Positions 45,087 to 53,775 of a stretch of DNA of 64,000 nucleotides are shown here, piece by piece (within the stretch, counting starts at the first letter, position 1; each line of letters begins with the position of its first letter). Below the pieces are notes generated by a model. It saw only the letters and a list, made by a program, of their open reading frames with translations. It made no database searches and was not told the origin of the DNA. The position numbers were made by a program, and so were the translations under genes. The DNA is from CAVVNP01 sp963800235 (GTDB lineage: Bacteria > Actinomycetota > Acidimicrobiia > Acidimicrobiales > Iamiaceae), in assembly GCA_963800235.1 (NCBI GenBank), contig CAWDAD010000001.1, positions 310,001 through 374,000 on the forward strand, read 5' to 3'.

Positions 45087-46007
45087 TCACCAGCCGCGGT
45101 CGGCGTAGGTGGTGTCGAGGGTGCTGATCTCGAGGCCGGGCATGGCCGGACCCAGGCCGCGTGAGACCTTGGCCAGGATGGCCGGGTCGTCGAAGTGGGC
45201 GGTGGCCTCGACGATGGCCTTGGCCCGCACCGCCGGGTTGTCGCTCTTGAAGATGCCCGAACCGACGAAGACCGCCTCGGCCCCCAGCTGCATGGCCAGG
45301 GCGGCGTCGGCGGGGGTGGCCAGGCCGCCGGCGCAGAACAGCGGCACCGGCAGGGTGCCGGTCTGGGCCAGCTCCTGCACCAGGCCGATGGGTGCCTGCA
45401 GCCGCTTGGCCCACTCGAACTGCTCGGCCGGATCCGCCTGGGTGATCCGGCGGATGTCACCCCGGATCGAGCGCAGGTGGCGCACCGCCTCGACCACGTT
45501 GCCGGTGCCGGCCTCCCCCTTGGAGCGGATCATGGCCGCGCCCTCGGAGATGCGCCGCAGCGCCTCGCCCAGGTTGGTCGCCCCGCACACGAACGGGACG
45601 GTGAAGGCCCACTTGTCGATGTGGTGGGCCTCGTCGGCGGGGGTCAGCACCTCGCTCTCGTCGACGTAGTCGACGCCGAGCGCCTCGAGGATCTGGGCCT
45701 CGACGAAGTGGCCGATGCGGGCCTTGGCCATGACCGGGACGGTGACCGCGGCCTTGATGCCCTCGATCATCTCCGGGTCGCTCATCCGGGCCACGCCGCC
45801 GTCGCGGCGGATGTCCGACGGCACCCGCTCGAGGGCCATGACCGCGGTGGCGCCGGCATCCTCGGCGATGCGGGCCTGCTCCGGGTCGACCACGTCCATG
45901 ATCACGCCGCCGGCCAGCATCTCGGCCAGCCCCCGCTTGACGCCGAGGGTGCCGGTCTGGTGACCGGCCCGCGAGGCGGACGGGGCAGGATCGGAGGCGT
46001 CGACCAT
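45087..46007 (-). CDS. pdxS: Pyridoxal 5'-phosphate synthase subunit PdxS
   Basis: PdxS condenses ribose 5-phosphate, glyceraldehyde 3-phosphate and ammonia into PLP. The 306-residue TIM barrel shows VKRGLAEMLAGGVIMDVV, the active lysine in MAKARIGHFVEAQILEAL, SKGEAGTGNVVEAVRH and GGLATPADAALAMQLGAE. ATG at 46005-46007 is chosen because TACGAT lies seven bases before it; an ATG at 46014-46016 is inside that promoter. Confidence 0.96.
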   Translation of the reverse strand: MVDASDPAPSASRAGHQTGTLGVKRGLAEMLAGGVIMDVVDPEQARIAEDAGATAVMALERVPSDIRRDGGVARMSDPEMIEGIKAAVTVPVMAKARIGHFVEAQILEALGVDYVDESEVLTPADEAHHIDKWAFTVPFVCGATNLGEALRRISEGAAMIRSKGEAGTGNVVEAVRHLRSIRGDIRRITQADPAEQFEWAKRLQAPIGLVQELAQTGTLPVPLFCAGGLATPADAALAMQLGAEAVFVGSGIFKSDNPAVRAKAIVEATAHFDDPAILAKVSRGLGPAMPGLEISTLDTTYADRGW

Positions 46008-46014
46008 GGGCTCC

Positions 46015-46020
46015 ATCGTA
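46015..46020 (-). promoter_or_regulatory. Predicted -10 box for leaderless pdxS
   Basis: TACGAT followed by seven bases and the ATG of pdxS. Confidence 0.55.
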
Positions 46021-46062
46021 CCGACGACCCCCCAGCGGCCCCGCACCGGTTCCCCGGTCCGC

Positions 46063-46800
46063 TCAGGTCCCGAGCTTGCGGTAGGCGGCCACCACCGAGA
46101 CGCCGAAGGTGCGGGCCGGCGTGCGCTCGAGGCCCTTCGACACCGGGCGGAGGTACCGGGCCGAGGCGTGCTTGGCGCAGGGCGGCATGAGGAAGTCGAC
46201 GCCCACCCGCTCGAAGCCGACCGGCACCAGCCACTGGTCGAGGTCGTCCGGCCGGTAGTTGCGGGCGGTGGCGATCCGGCGGTGCAGCGGCTTGATCCAC
46301 GGGACGAACGGCACGAACTTCGAGCGCCGTTCGCGCCCGAGCACCCGGAACGAGTGCGTCTCGACGGGGAACCAGCGGTTGGGCGCGGTGATGAGGAAGG
46401 CGCCGCCGGGGCGGAGCACCCGGTGGATCTCCGCCGCCGCCCGGTCGGGGTCGACGATGTGCTCGACCACCTCGATGGCGGTGACCACGTCGACGTGGGC
46501 GTCGGGCAGGTCGAGCGCCTCGGCCGACATCTCGTGGGCCTCGACGGGCAGCGCCGGGTGCTCGGCCAGGAACGCCCGGAACCGCGCGAGCCGCTCGGGC
46601 TCGATCTCGACGCCGATCGTCTGCTCGAACCCGGCGGCCATGACCGAGGTGTAGGACCCGTTGCCGCACCCCACGTCGAGCAGCCGCTCGCCGCGGAGCG
46701 GCCACAGGGCGTCCAGCTTGGCGATGCGGTCGGCGACCGCCACCGAGCCGTGCGCCTCCGGCCACCCCAGGCTGATCCGGCGTCCTGCCTCGACCGGCAT
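46063..46800 (-). CDS. SAM-dependent methyltransferase, substrate unknown
   Basis: The 245-residue class I methyltransferase has the SAM loop LLDVGCGNGSYTSVMAAG, the acidic ligand IGVEIEPERLARF, DVVTAIEVVEHIVDP and the HRVLRPGGAFLITAPN post-motif. A C-terminal stretch (RWFPVETHSFRVLGRERR ... YRKLGT) resembles methyltransferases of glycolipid or quinone type. ATG has GAGGGAGCG upstream and a TACGCT -10 at 46843-46848, so this mRNA has a real leader. Position near pdxS and pim genes suggests, but does not prove, lipid modification. Confidence 0.85.
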   Translation of the reverse strand: MPVEAGRRISLGWPEAHGSVAVADRIAKLDALWPLRGERLLDVGCGNGSYTSVMAAGFEQTIGVEIEPERLARFRAFLAEHPALPVEAHEMSAEALDLPDAHVDVVTAIEVVEHIVDPDRAAAEIHRVLRPGGAFLITAPNRWFPVETHSFRVLGRERRSKFVPFVPWIKPLHRRIATARNYRPDDLDQWLVPVGFERVGVDFLMPPCAKHASARYLRPVSKGLERTPARTFGVSVVAAYRKLGT

Positions 46801-46842
46801 CGCTCCCTCACCCTCCGTGTCGATCCTGAAATCCGAACGCGG

Positions 46843-46848
46843 AGCGTA
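46843..46848 (-). promoter_or_regulatory. Predicted -10 box of the methyltransferase gene
   Basis: TACGCT, 42 bases before the ATG; a GGGAG ribosome-binding site fits a leadered transcript. Confidence 0.4.
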
Positions 46849-46857
46849 GTCGAGGAG

Positions 46858-47766
46858 TCAGAGCTCGCGCAGGGCGGCGATCCGCTCGTCGAGGGGCGGG
46901 TGGGTGTCGAAGAGCCGGTTGAACTTCGACAGCCGGCCCTCCTCCTCGTCCTTGGCGAGCGGCTGCTCGATCCAGAGGTGGGCGGTGGCCCGGGACCCGC
47001 TGTGGATCACCGTCTTGTCGGCCTTGAGCTTCTCGAGGGCCGAGATCAGCCCAGGCGGGTACCGGGTCATCTCGACCCCGGAGACGTCGGCCAGCGACTC
47101 GCGGCGCCGGCTGACCGCCGCCTGCATGACCTTGGCGACCAGCGGCGAGAGGATGAGCAGAGCGAAGCCGAGCACCGCCAGGAAGGCGAACGGCGACCCG
47201 CCCTGGCTGTCGTTGCGCCCCCGGCGCCCGCCGTTCCACCACAGCATGCGGATGCCCATGTCGCTCAGCAGCACCACGACCCCGACCAGGGTCACGGCGA
47301 TGGTGGAGACCAGGATGTCGTAGTTCTTGACGTGGCTCAGCTCGTGGGCGAGGACCCCCTCGAGCTCGACCCGGTTCATCTTCTCGAGCAGCCCGGTGGT
47401 GACCGCGATGGCGGCGTGCTGGGGGTTGCGGCCGGTGGCGAAGGCGTTCGGGGCGGCGTCGTCGACGATGTAGATGCGGGGCTTCGGCAGCCCGCTGGCG
47501 ATGCAGAGGCCCTCGACCAGGTTGTGCAGCCGGGCGTAGGTCTCGGGGTCGGCGGGCTGGGCCCGACTCATGGCCAGGGCGATGGCGTCGGACTTCCAGT
47601 ACGAGCCCCAGGCCAGTGCCACCGCCACCACCACCGCCACCGGGACCAGCCACGGCCCGACGCCGGTGATCAGGTCGACGGCGAGCGCGACGAGCACGAT
47701 CAGCAGCACGAAGCCGCTGATCAGGTAGGCGGTCCGGCGCTTGTTCTGGGCGACCTGGTCGTACAA
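46858..47766 (-). CDS. htpX: Membrane zinc metalloprotease HtpX (M48)
   Basis: HtpX degrades damaged membrane proteins. The 302-residue protein has two N-terminal helices, PNAFATGRNPQHAAIAVTTG, the zinc motif VLAHELSHVKN with a later ligand in SRRRESLADVSGVEMTRYP, and the terminal LFDTHPPLDERIAALREL. The start appears to be TTG at 47764-47766. It follows lemA by 16 bases; the lemA-htpX pair is common in bacteria. Confidence 0.94.
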   Translation of the reverse strand: MYDQVAQNKRRTAYLISGFVLLIVLVALAVDLITGVGPWLVPVAVVVAVALAWGSYWKSDAIALAMSRAQPADPETYARLHNLVEGLCIASGLPKPRIYIVDDAAPNAFATGRNPQHAAIAVTTGLLEKMNRVELEGVLAHELSHVKNYDILVSTIAVTLVGVVVLLSDMGIRMLWWNGGRRGRNDSQGGSPFAFLAVLGFALLILSPLVAKVMQAAVSRRRESLADVSGVEMTRYPPGLISALEKLKADKTVIHSGSRATAHLWIEQPLAKDEEEGRLSKFNRLFDTHPPLDERIAALREL

Positions 47767-47782
47767 GGGCGTCGGGAGCGGG

Positions 47783-48334
47783 TCAGAACTCGACGGTCAC
47801 GGGACCGCGCGAGTCGCCCTCGGCCTCGAAGTACTCCCGCTCCGTGAAGTGCATCGGCCCGGCCACCGCCACCGCCGGGAAGGACTGGATCTTGGTGTTC
47901 CAGCGGTTCACGGTGTCGTTGTAGAACTGCCGGGCGTAGGCGATCTTGTCCTCGGTGGCGGTCAGCTCCTCCTGCAGCTCGAGGAAGTTCTGGTTGGCCT
48001 TGAGGTCCGGGTACGCCTCGGAGAGGGCGAACAGGTTCTTCAGGGCGCCGCTGATCATGTTCTCGGCCTGGGCCTGCTCGGCCGGGCCGCTGGCGTTGAC
48101 GCCGGCGTTGCGGGCGGCCACGACCTGCTCGAGCGTCTCGCGCTCGTGGGCGGCGTAGCCCTTCACGGTCTTGACCAGGTTGGGGATCAGGTCGTAGCGC
48201 CGCTTGAGCTGCACGTCGATCTGGGCCCAGGCGTTGTCGACCTTGTTCTTCAGCCGGATCAGGCCGTTGTAGGTCGACACCGCCACCACGACGAGCAGCA
48301 CCACGAGCACCAACACGACGATGAGTGCGATCAC
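47783..48334 (-). CDS. lemA: LemA family membrane protein
   Basis: The 183-residue protein has one N-terminal helix (ALIVVLVLVVLLVVVAVSTY) and the LemA helical bundle: NGLIRLKNKVDNAWAQIDVQL, KRRYDLIPNLVKTVKGYAAHE, and the end YARQFYNDTVNRWNTKIQS. Function is not well defined. GTG has GGAGGAGCCC directly upstream, and a TAGCAT -10 lies at 48378-48383, so the transcript is leadered. Confidence 0.93.
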   Translation of the reverse strand: MIALIVVLVLVVLLVVVAVSTYNGLIRLKNKVDNAWAQIDVQLKRRYDLIPNLVKTVKGYAAHERETLEQVVAARNAGVNASGPAEQAQAENMISGALKNLFALSEAYPDLKANQNFLELQEELTATEDKIAYARQFYNDTVNRWNTKIQSFPAVAVAGPMHFTEREYFEAEGDSRGPVTVEF

Positions 48335-48377
48335 GGGCTCCTCCGAGCGGGGCGCCGCCGACGGCGGCTCACCCCCG

Positions 48378-48383
48378 ATGCTA
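48378..48383 (-). promoter_or_regulatory. Predicted -10 box of the lemA-htpX unit
   Basis: TAGCAT, 43 bases before the lemA GTG, overlapping the pimA stop region. Confidence 0.4.
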
Positions 48384-49544
48384 CGGCAGGGCGATGCGAC
48401 TCTTGCGCGCCACCGGGCTGCGCCGCTCGAGCGGCGGCATCTCCCCCACCGGGACCGCGCCCGGGCCGCACCCGCCCGCGATCACCCTCCGGTAGAGGTC
48501 GAGGTAGCGCTCGGCGAGGCGATCCATCGAGAACTCGTCGGCCCGGACCGTGCCGGCCTCGACCAGCGAGTGGGCCAGCGACGGCTCCGCCAGCACCTGC
48601 TGCAACGCGGCGGCGAGCGCCTCCAGGTCGCCGGGCGGGCAGAGCAGCGCCTCGCGGCCGTTGCGGGCCACGTTGGCGTAGCCGGGGAGGTCGCTCGCCA
48701 CCAGCACGGTGCGAGCGGCCATGGCCTCGAGCAGCACCACCCCGAAGGACTCGCCGTGGAGCGAGGGGGCGCAGAACACGTCGGCGCCCCGCATCCGGGA
48801 GGCCTTCTCGGCGTCGGAGATGCGCCCCAGCCACTCGATCCGAGGGTCGCCGGCGTAGCGGGCCCTGAGCTCGGCGGTCTCGGGGCCGTCGGAGCCGACC
48901 CACAGCCGCACGTCCGGGGGCAGGTCGGTCATGGCGTCGAGCAGGACCTGCAGGCCCTTGCGCGGCTCGTGGCGGCCGAGGAAGAAGATGGTCGGACCTT
49001 CGGTCGGCCACGGCGTGGCCTTGGCGAAGGGCTCGATCTCGATGCCGTTGAACAACCGCTCGTAGTGGGCCGGGAACTTCTTCGACACCAGCTCCAGGGC
49101 GTCCTCGGACACCACGCAGCGGGCGTCGAGGCGGGTGCCGAGCCACCGCAGCGGCCGGTGGGCGAGGGTGTACATGGCGCTCACGCCGGCGGCGTGGAAG
49201 GTGCCGACCAGGGGCACGGGCTTGAGCAGCCCGGCGGTCATGGTGGCGCCGGGGACCATGGGCTCGTGCAGGTGGAGGACGTCGAACTCCTCGTCGCGCA
49301 CCGCCCGGATGAACCGGAGCTGCGCCGGCAGGTCGGGGGCCAGCGGCACGACGGACCCGTTGGCCGCGGTCGGGATGCTGTTGCCGAGCGGGGTGACCCC
49401 GGCGTCGGGCGGCGGTCCGTCGCAGGGACCGAGCACCCGCACCTGGTGGCCCAGGCTCCGCAGCGACCGGGCCAGCCCCAGCACCTGGCCCTGGACCCCA
49501 CCCGGAAGGGTGAGGCTGTAGGGGCACACGAGGCCGATCCGCAT
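48381..49544 (-). CDS. pimA: Phosphatidylinositol alpha-mannosyltransferase (PimA-like GT4)
   Basis: PimA adds the first mannose to phosphatidylinositol from GDP-mannose on the inner membrane face. The 387-residue GT-B protein begins MRIGLVCPYSLTLPGGVQGQ and has FDVLHLHEPMVPG, TFHAAGVSAMYTLA, FLGRHEPRKGLQVLLDA and the donor motif ADVFCAPSLHGESFGVVLLEAMA. It closes a pgsA-acyltransferase-pimA run, the conserved PIM operon. ATG at 49542-49544 is supported by the family N-terminus and TAGCGT eight bases upstream. The same frame continues upstream without a stop into an HTH segment. Confidence 0.9.
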   Translation of the reverse strand: MRIGLVCPYSLTLPGGVQGQVLGLARSLRSLGHQVRVLGPCDGPPPDAGVTPLGNSIPTAANGSVVPLAPDLPAQLRFIRAVRDEEFDVLHLHEPMVPGATMTAGLLKPVPLVGTFHAAGVSAMYTLAHRPLRWLGTRLDARCVVSEDALELVSKKFPAHYERLFNGIEIEPFAKATPWPTEGPTIFFLGRHEPRKGLQVLLDAMTDLPPDVRLWVGSDGPETAELRARYAGDPRIEWLGRISDAEKASRMRGADVFCAPSLHGESFGVVLLEAMAARTVLVASDLPGYANVARNGREALLCPPGDLEALAAALQQVLAEPSLAHSLVEAGTVRADEFSMDRLAERYLDLYRRVIAGGCGPGAVPVGEMPPLERRSPVARKSRIALP

Positions 49545-49817
49545 CGTCGCGCACGCTAGTGGTCGTGTCCGGAGGGGGCGTCGGGACCCGCCCGGCCGTC
49601 GGGTGGCCGCCGCCGGCCGACGGCGCGCCGGCGGCCGGTCCAGGTGGTCGGCGAGCTGGTCGCGGCCGTTGATGCCGAGCTTGGCGAAGGCGTGCTGCAG
49701 GTGGTCGTCGACGGTGCGCACCGACACGAACAGCCGGTCGGCGATGTCCGCGCTCGACAGGCGCCGGGCGGCCAGGGCCGCCACCTCCCGCTCCCGCTCG
49801 GTGAGCGGGACCACCAC
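49545..49817 (-). other. LuxR-type helix-turn-helix coding segment, in frame with pimA
   Basis: From GTG 49815-49817 the frame reads VPLTEREREVAALAARRLSS, then ADIADRLFVSVRTVDDHLQHAF and AKLGINGRDQLADHL, a full LuxR/GerE DNA-binding domain. An Arg/Pro-rich stretch follows and runs into pimA with no stop codon. No receiver or sensor domain precedes it. It could be an N-terminal extension of PimA, or a free HTH protein of about 86 residues: a one-base shift in the tail would end it at the TAG 49556-49558, just before pimA. I cannot decide between these. Confidence 0.6.
49553..49558 (-). promoter_or_regulatory. Predicted -10 box for leaderless pimA
   Basis: TAGCGT followed by eight bases and the ATG of pimA. 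If used, pimA is made without the upstream HTH segment. Confidence 0.45.
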
Positions 49818-49881
49818 CGTCGGCTGGACCGGTCCCTGACGCGGCGGGAAGGGCCGACCGGCCGCCGCCGGGAACCCAGCC

Positions 49882-50754
49882 TCAGCGGCGGTCGGACGGC
49901 CAGTTCGGCTGCATCAGGTGCCACTGGTCGGGCTGGGCGCGGATCAGCGCCTCCAGCTCGTCGGCGAGGGCCTGGGTGATCCGGGCCACGTCGTCGCGGA
50001 GCCGCCCCTGCCGCTCGGCCGGCAGCGGCGGACGGACCACCCCGCGCCGCCGCTCCCCGTCGAAGTAGACCGCGGTCGGGCACAGCGGTGCGCCGGTGCG
50101 CAGGGCGAGGGTGGCCGGGCCGGCCGGCAGCGTGGTGGTCTCGCCGAAGAACGTGACCTCCACCCCACCCCCGCCGAGGTCCCGGTCGCAGAGCAGGCAG
50201 AGCACGTGGTTCTCCCGCAGGGCCGTCATGACGCCGGACATGACGTCGGGCCCGAGCGGCACGGCGTTGATCCCGATGGCCCGGCGCAGCCCGAGGAACC
50301 AGTCGGCGAGCTCGGGCGGCTCGACCGGCTCGACCACCGCCGTCACCGACAGGTGCTGGACGTCGGCCAGCCAGAAGGCCGCCCACTCCCAGCCGCCGAG
50401 GTGGGGCAGGGCCAGGATCACGCCGGTGCCGGCGTCGACGGCGTTGCGGACGTGCTCGAAGCCCTCGACCGAGAAGCCGGCGTCGAGGGTGGCGGGGCTG
50501 GTGCCGGGCAGCCGGAACGACTCCAGCCAGTAGCGGGCGTAGGACCCGAAGGTCGCCGCCACCTCGCGGCGCTGCCGGCCCGCATCGACCGGACCGTGGA
50601 CGCGACGGACGTTGCGCTCGACGATGCGACGCCGGGGCGCCATGGCCACCGCGCCGGCCACCCCGAGCACGGCGGAGGCCGGTCGCACCGCGGGTGCAGG
50701 CAGCAGCCGGGCCACCGCTGCGCCGGCCCGGTAGCCGAGGTACGCCGGGTTCAC
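49882..50754 (-). CDS. Lipid A biosynthesis-type acyltransferase (PIM acyltransferase, PatA-like)
   Basis: The 290-residue LpxL/HtrB-fold protein probably acylates mannose on phosphatidylinositol mannoside, judging by its place between pgsA and pimA. Motifs are VILALPHLGGWEWAAFWLADV (His in place of the HX4D/E box), CDRDLGGGGVEVTFFGETTTLPAGPATLALRTGAP and the terminal WHLMQPNWPSDRR. GTG start at 50752-50754, 28 bases after pgsA. Confidence 0.9.
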   Translation of the reverse strand: MNPAYLGYRAGAAVARLLPAPAVRPASAVLGVAGAVAMAPRRRIVERNVRRVHGPVDAGRQRREVAATFGSYARYWLESFRLPGTSPATLDAGFSVEGFEHVRNAVDAGTGVILALPHLGGWEWAAFWLADVQHLSVTAVVEPVEPPELADWFLGLRRAIGINAVPLGPDVMSGVMTALRENHVLCLLCDRDLGGGGVEVTFFGETTTLPAGPATLALRTGAPLCPTAVYFDGERRRGVVRPPLPAERQGRLRDDVARITQALADELEALIRAQPDQWHLMQPNWPSDRR

Positions 50755-50782
50755 ACCGATCGTGGGCGGCCGGTGGGCCTGC

Positions 50783-51496
50783 TCAGCGCGGCGGGCGGGG
50801 CCGGCTGCGACGCTGCCAGCGACGAGCGGTGGTGCGGGGTCGACGGGCCTTGGCCCGGGCGGTGCGGGTGGCGCGCACGCGGCGGGTCGGGGGCGGAGCC
50901 GGCCCGGTGGCCAGCGTCGGGGTCGCCTGCCGCCACACCTTGGCGAACCGCTGCGCCGCGGTCAGCAGGGTGAGGGCCAGCATCACCCAGAGGACGGCGA
51001 TGAGCAGCTGGTTGAAGAGCAGCCCGACGCAGAGGGCGACGATGCGCTCGGCCCGCTCCATCAGGCCGCCCTTGGCGTCGAAGCCGAGCGACTCGGCCTT
51101 GGCCCGCTCGTAGGAGATCAGCATCGAGGCGCCGAGCACCGCCAGGGGCAGCACCGCGATGCGGCCGGGGTGGGTGGAGGACAGGTACCACGCCACGCCG
51201 CCGAGCATGAGGGCGTCGGTGAGCCGGTCGCACACCGAGTCGAAGAAGGCGCCTCGCGGCGAGGCGGTGCCGGAGGCCTTGGCCACCGCGCCGTCGAGCA
51301 CGTCGGGCAGAGCGGTCAGCACCACGAGGAGCAGGCCGAGCCGCAGGGCGCCGGCGCCGATGGCGACCGCGGCGCCGGCGGCCATGGCCACCCCCACCAG
51401 GGTCAGGTGGTTGGCCCGGATGCCGGCCCGCTGCAGGTTGGTCCCGATGGGCCGCAGCCGCTGCTCGGCCTGCGCACGGAACTGGTTGTCGAACAT
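50783..51496 (-). CDS. pgsA: Phosphatidylinositol phosphate synthase (CDP-alcohol phosphatidyltransferase)
   Basis: The enzyme joins CDP-diacylglycerol and inositol phosphate. The 237-residue membrane protein carries the family signature as DVLDGAVAK ... GAFFDSVCD (four aspartates; Lys where Arg is usual) and about six helices. The last 40 residues are a basic, Arg-rich tail. ATG has GGGAGGCCGC upstream. It starts the pgsA-acyltransferase-pimA unit, and context with pimA favours inositol phosphate over glycerol phosphate as acceptor. Confidence 0.9.
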   Translation of the reverse strand: MFDNQFRAQAEQRLRPIGTNLQRAGIRANHLTLVGVAMAAGAAVAIGAGALRLGLLLVVLTALPDVLDGAVAKASGTASPRGAFFDSVCDRLTDALMLGGVAWYLSSTHPGRIAVLPLAVLGASMLISYERAKAESLGFDAKGGLMERAERIVALCVGLLFNQLLIAVLWVMLALTLLTAAQRFAKVWRQATPTLATGPAPPPTRRVRATRTARAKARRPRTTARRWQRRSRPRPPR

Positions 51497-51642
51497 GCGG
51501 CCTCCCGCAGGGTGGCGGTGCCGTTCTCGGCCACGCGCTAACTCAAGCTAGCAGTCGGTTCCCCGAACCCGGCGGACGACCCGCCGTTGCCGGGTTCAGG
51601 TCCCCGAGCAGCGCCCGGCGGCCGGTGACAGACTCCCCGTCG

Positions 51643-53706
51643 ATGAGGTCGTACGCGCCGGACGACATCCGCAACGTCGCCCTCGTCGGCCACGGCGGAT
51701 CCGGCAAGACGACCCTCGCCGAGGCCCTCCTCCACACCGCCGGCGCCATCACGCGGGTGGGGCGGGTCGAGGACGGCACGACCGTCTGCGACTTCGACCC
51801 CGAGGAGCAGGCCCACCACATGTCCATGTCGCTGGCGGTGGCGCCCCTCGAGTGGAAGGGCCGCAAGATCAACCTCATCGACACGCCGGGCTACGCCGAC
51901 TTCGTCGCCGACGTCCACGCGGCGCTGCGCGTCGCCGATCTGGCCGTGTTCGTGGTCAGCGCGGTCGAGGGTGTCGAGGTCCAGACCGAGGCGGCCTGGC
52001 GCATGGCCGCCCAGCTGGGCGTTCCCCGCATGTTCTTCGTGAACAAGCTCGACCGCGAGCGGGCCAGCTTCGAGCGCACGCTCGACGCGCTGCGGGAGCG
52101 CTTCGGCGCCGGGGTGGCGCCGCTCGAGTTGCCCATCGGCGTCGAGTCCGCCTTCGAGGGCGTGGCCGACCTGCTCACCGACACCGCCTGGACCTACCGC
52201 GACGGCGAGGCCGAGCGGGGCGAGATCCCCGACGACATGGAGGCGCTCGAGCACCAGGTCCACGACAACCTGGTCGAGGGCATCGTGGTGGCCGACGACG
52301 ACCTGCTGGTCGGGTACCTCGACGGCGAGGTGCCGTCGGTCGAGCAGCTCGAGCACACCCTGGCCGTCGGGGTCGACGACGCCACCGTGTTCCCCGTCGT
52401 CTGCGGGTCGGCGCTGCGCGACGTGGCCATCGACCGGCTGGCCGACTTCATCTGCGAGATCGGGCCGTCGCCGCTCGACCGGCCCCCGGTCGAGGTGGTC
52501 GCCGGTGACCGGCTGGTCGAGGTCGAGGCCGACCCCGACGGACGACCGCTGGTCCAGGTGTTCAAGACCGTGGCCGACCAGTTCGTGGGCCACATCTCCC
52601 TGTTCAAGGTGCTGTCCGGACAGGTGCGGGCCGACGACCACCTGGTCAACCCCCGCACCGGGGCCGACGAGCGCCTGCACAACCTGCACACGATCTGCGG
52701 CCACCAGCAGGAGGCGGTGCAGGTGGTGCCGGTCGGCGACCTGGCGGCGGTGACCAAGCTGGGCGCCACCGCCACCGGCGACACCCTCGCTCCCGCCGAC
52801 CAGCCGGTGCGGCTCCCGCCGCCGGCGCTGCCGCCACCTGCCCTGCCCGTGGCGATCCGGGCCCGCACCCAGGCCGACGACGACAAGCTCGGCGCCGCGC
52901 TCCACCGGCTGCTCGACGAGGACCCGTCGCTCGTGCTCGAGCGCGACCCCGAGACCGGCCAGACCGTGCTGCGCGGCTACGGCGAGACCCACGTGGCGGT
53001 GGCCCTCGAACGCCTCGACCGCAAGTTCGGGGTCCGGGTCGACACCGAGGACGTGCGGGTCCCGTACCGCGAGACGGCCGCCGGACCGGCCGAGGCGGAG
53101 GGCCGCCACAAGAAGCAGTCCGGTGGCCACGGCCAGTTCGGGGTCGCCACCGTGGCCGTCGCCCCCCGCGAGCGGGGGTCGGGGTTCGCCTTCGCCGACC
53201 GGGTCGTCGGGGGGGCCATCCCCCGCCAGTTCATCGGTGCGGTCGAGAAGGGGGTGCAGGAGGCCATGGCCGAGGGCGGTCCCCACGGCTTCCCGGTCGT
53301 GGACGTCGAGGTCACCTGCCTCGACGGCAAGCACCACCCGGTCGACTCGTCGGAGATGAGCTTCAAGACGGCCGGCCGCCTGGCCTTCCGGGCGGCCCTC
53401 GAGCAGGCCGGAACCGTGCTGCTGGAACCGATCTCACGGGTCGAGGTGGTGGCCGGCATCGATCAGCAGGGCGACGTCCTGGGCGACCTCAACGGCCGGC
53501 GGGGCCGGGTGCAGGGCACCGAGCCGGCCGACGCCCCCGACGAGCAGACCGTCGTCGCCCTGGTGCCCGCCGCCGAGCTGGTCCGCTACGCCATCGACCT
53601 GCGCTCGCTGACCGGGGGCCGCGGCCGCTTCACCGTCGCCCACGACCACTACGACGTGGTGCCGGCCCACCTCGTCCCCTCGGTGTCGGCGACGGCCGGC
53701 GCCTGA
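51643..53706 (+). CDS. Elongation factor G-like GTPase (FusA2 type)
   Basis: The 687-residue translational GTPase has G1 VGHGGSGKTTLAEAL, G3 IDTPGYADF, G4 FVNKLDRERASF, and EF-G domains II-V (domain IV KKQSGGHGQFGVATVAV ... VVGGAIPRQFIGAVEKGVQEA; domain V LEPISRVEVVAGIDQQGDVLGDLNGRRGRV). Such EF-G-like paralogues occur beside canonical EF-G in actinobacteria; their job is unclear. ATG at 51643 is used; GTG at 51625 would add six residues. It is transcribed against its neighbours and interrupts the thrS-HIT-pgsA block. Confidence 0.92.
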   Translation: MRSYAPDDIRNVALVGHGGSGKTTLAEALLHTAGAITRVGRVEDGTTVCDFDPEEQAHHMSMSLAVAPLEWKGRKINLIDTPGYADFVADVHAALRVADLAVFVVSAVEGVEVQTEAAWRMAAQLGVPRMFFVNKLDRERASFERTLDALRERFGAGVAPLELPIGVESAFEGVADLLTDTAWTYRDGEAERGEIPDDMEALEHQVHDNLVEGIVVADDDLLVGYLDGEVPSVEQLEHTLAVGVDDATVFPVVCGSALRDVAIDRLADFICEIGPSPLDRPPVEVVAGDRLVEVEADPDGRPLVQVFKTVADQFVGHISLFKVLSGQVRADDHLVNPRTGADERLHNLHTICGHQQEAVQVVPVGDLAAVTKLGATATGDTLAPADQPVRLPPPALPPPALPVAIRARTQADDDKLGAALHRLLDEDPSLVLERDPETGQTVLRGYGETHVAVALERLDRKFGVRVDTEDVRVPYRETAAGPAEAEGRHKKQSGGHGQFGVATVAVAPRERGSGFAFADRVVGGAIPRQFIGAVEKGVQEAMAEGGPHGFPVVDVEVTCLDGKHHPVDSSEMSFKTAGRLAFRAALEQAGTVLLEPISRVEVVAGIDQQGDVLGDLNGRRGRVQGTEPADAPDEQTVVALVPAAELVRYAIDLRSLTGGRGRFTVAHDHYDVVPAHLVPSVSATAGA

Positions 53707-53741
53707 CGCGACCGGCGCCTGACGCCACCGGAACCTGTCGC

Positions 53742-53766
53742 GACCGGGACCCGGTGCGGCCCGGTC
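53742..53766. terminator. Possible terminator between convergent genes
   Basis: GACCGGG (53742-53748) and CCCGGTC (53760-53766) form a 7-bp stem between the EF-G-like gene and the minus-strand gene at 53776. No T run. Confidence 0.35.
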
Positions 53767-53775
53767 GGCGGCGCC

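Noticed and set aside
44514..45108. Several 70-90-codon ORFs on the plus strand with 'CAAPPGGCAAWP' peptides
   Set aside because: Their similarity to each other follows from the DNA repeat; there are no ribosome-binding sites and the palindromes explain the conservation.
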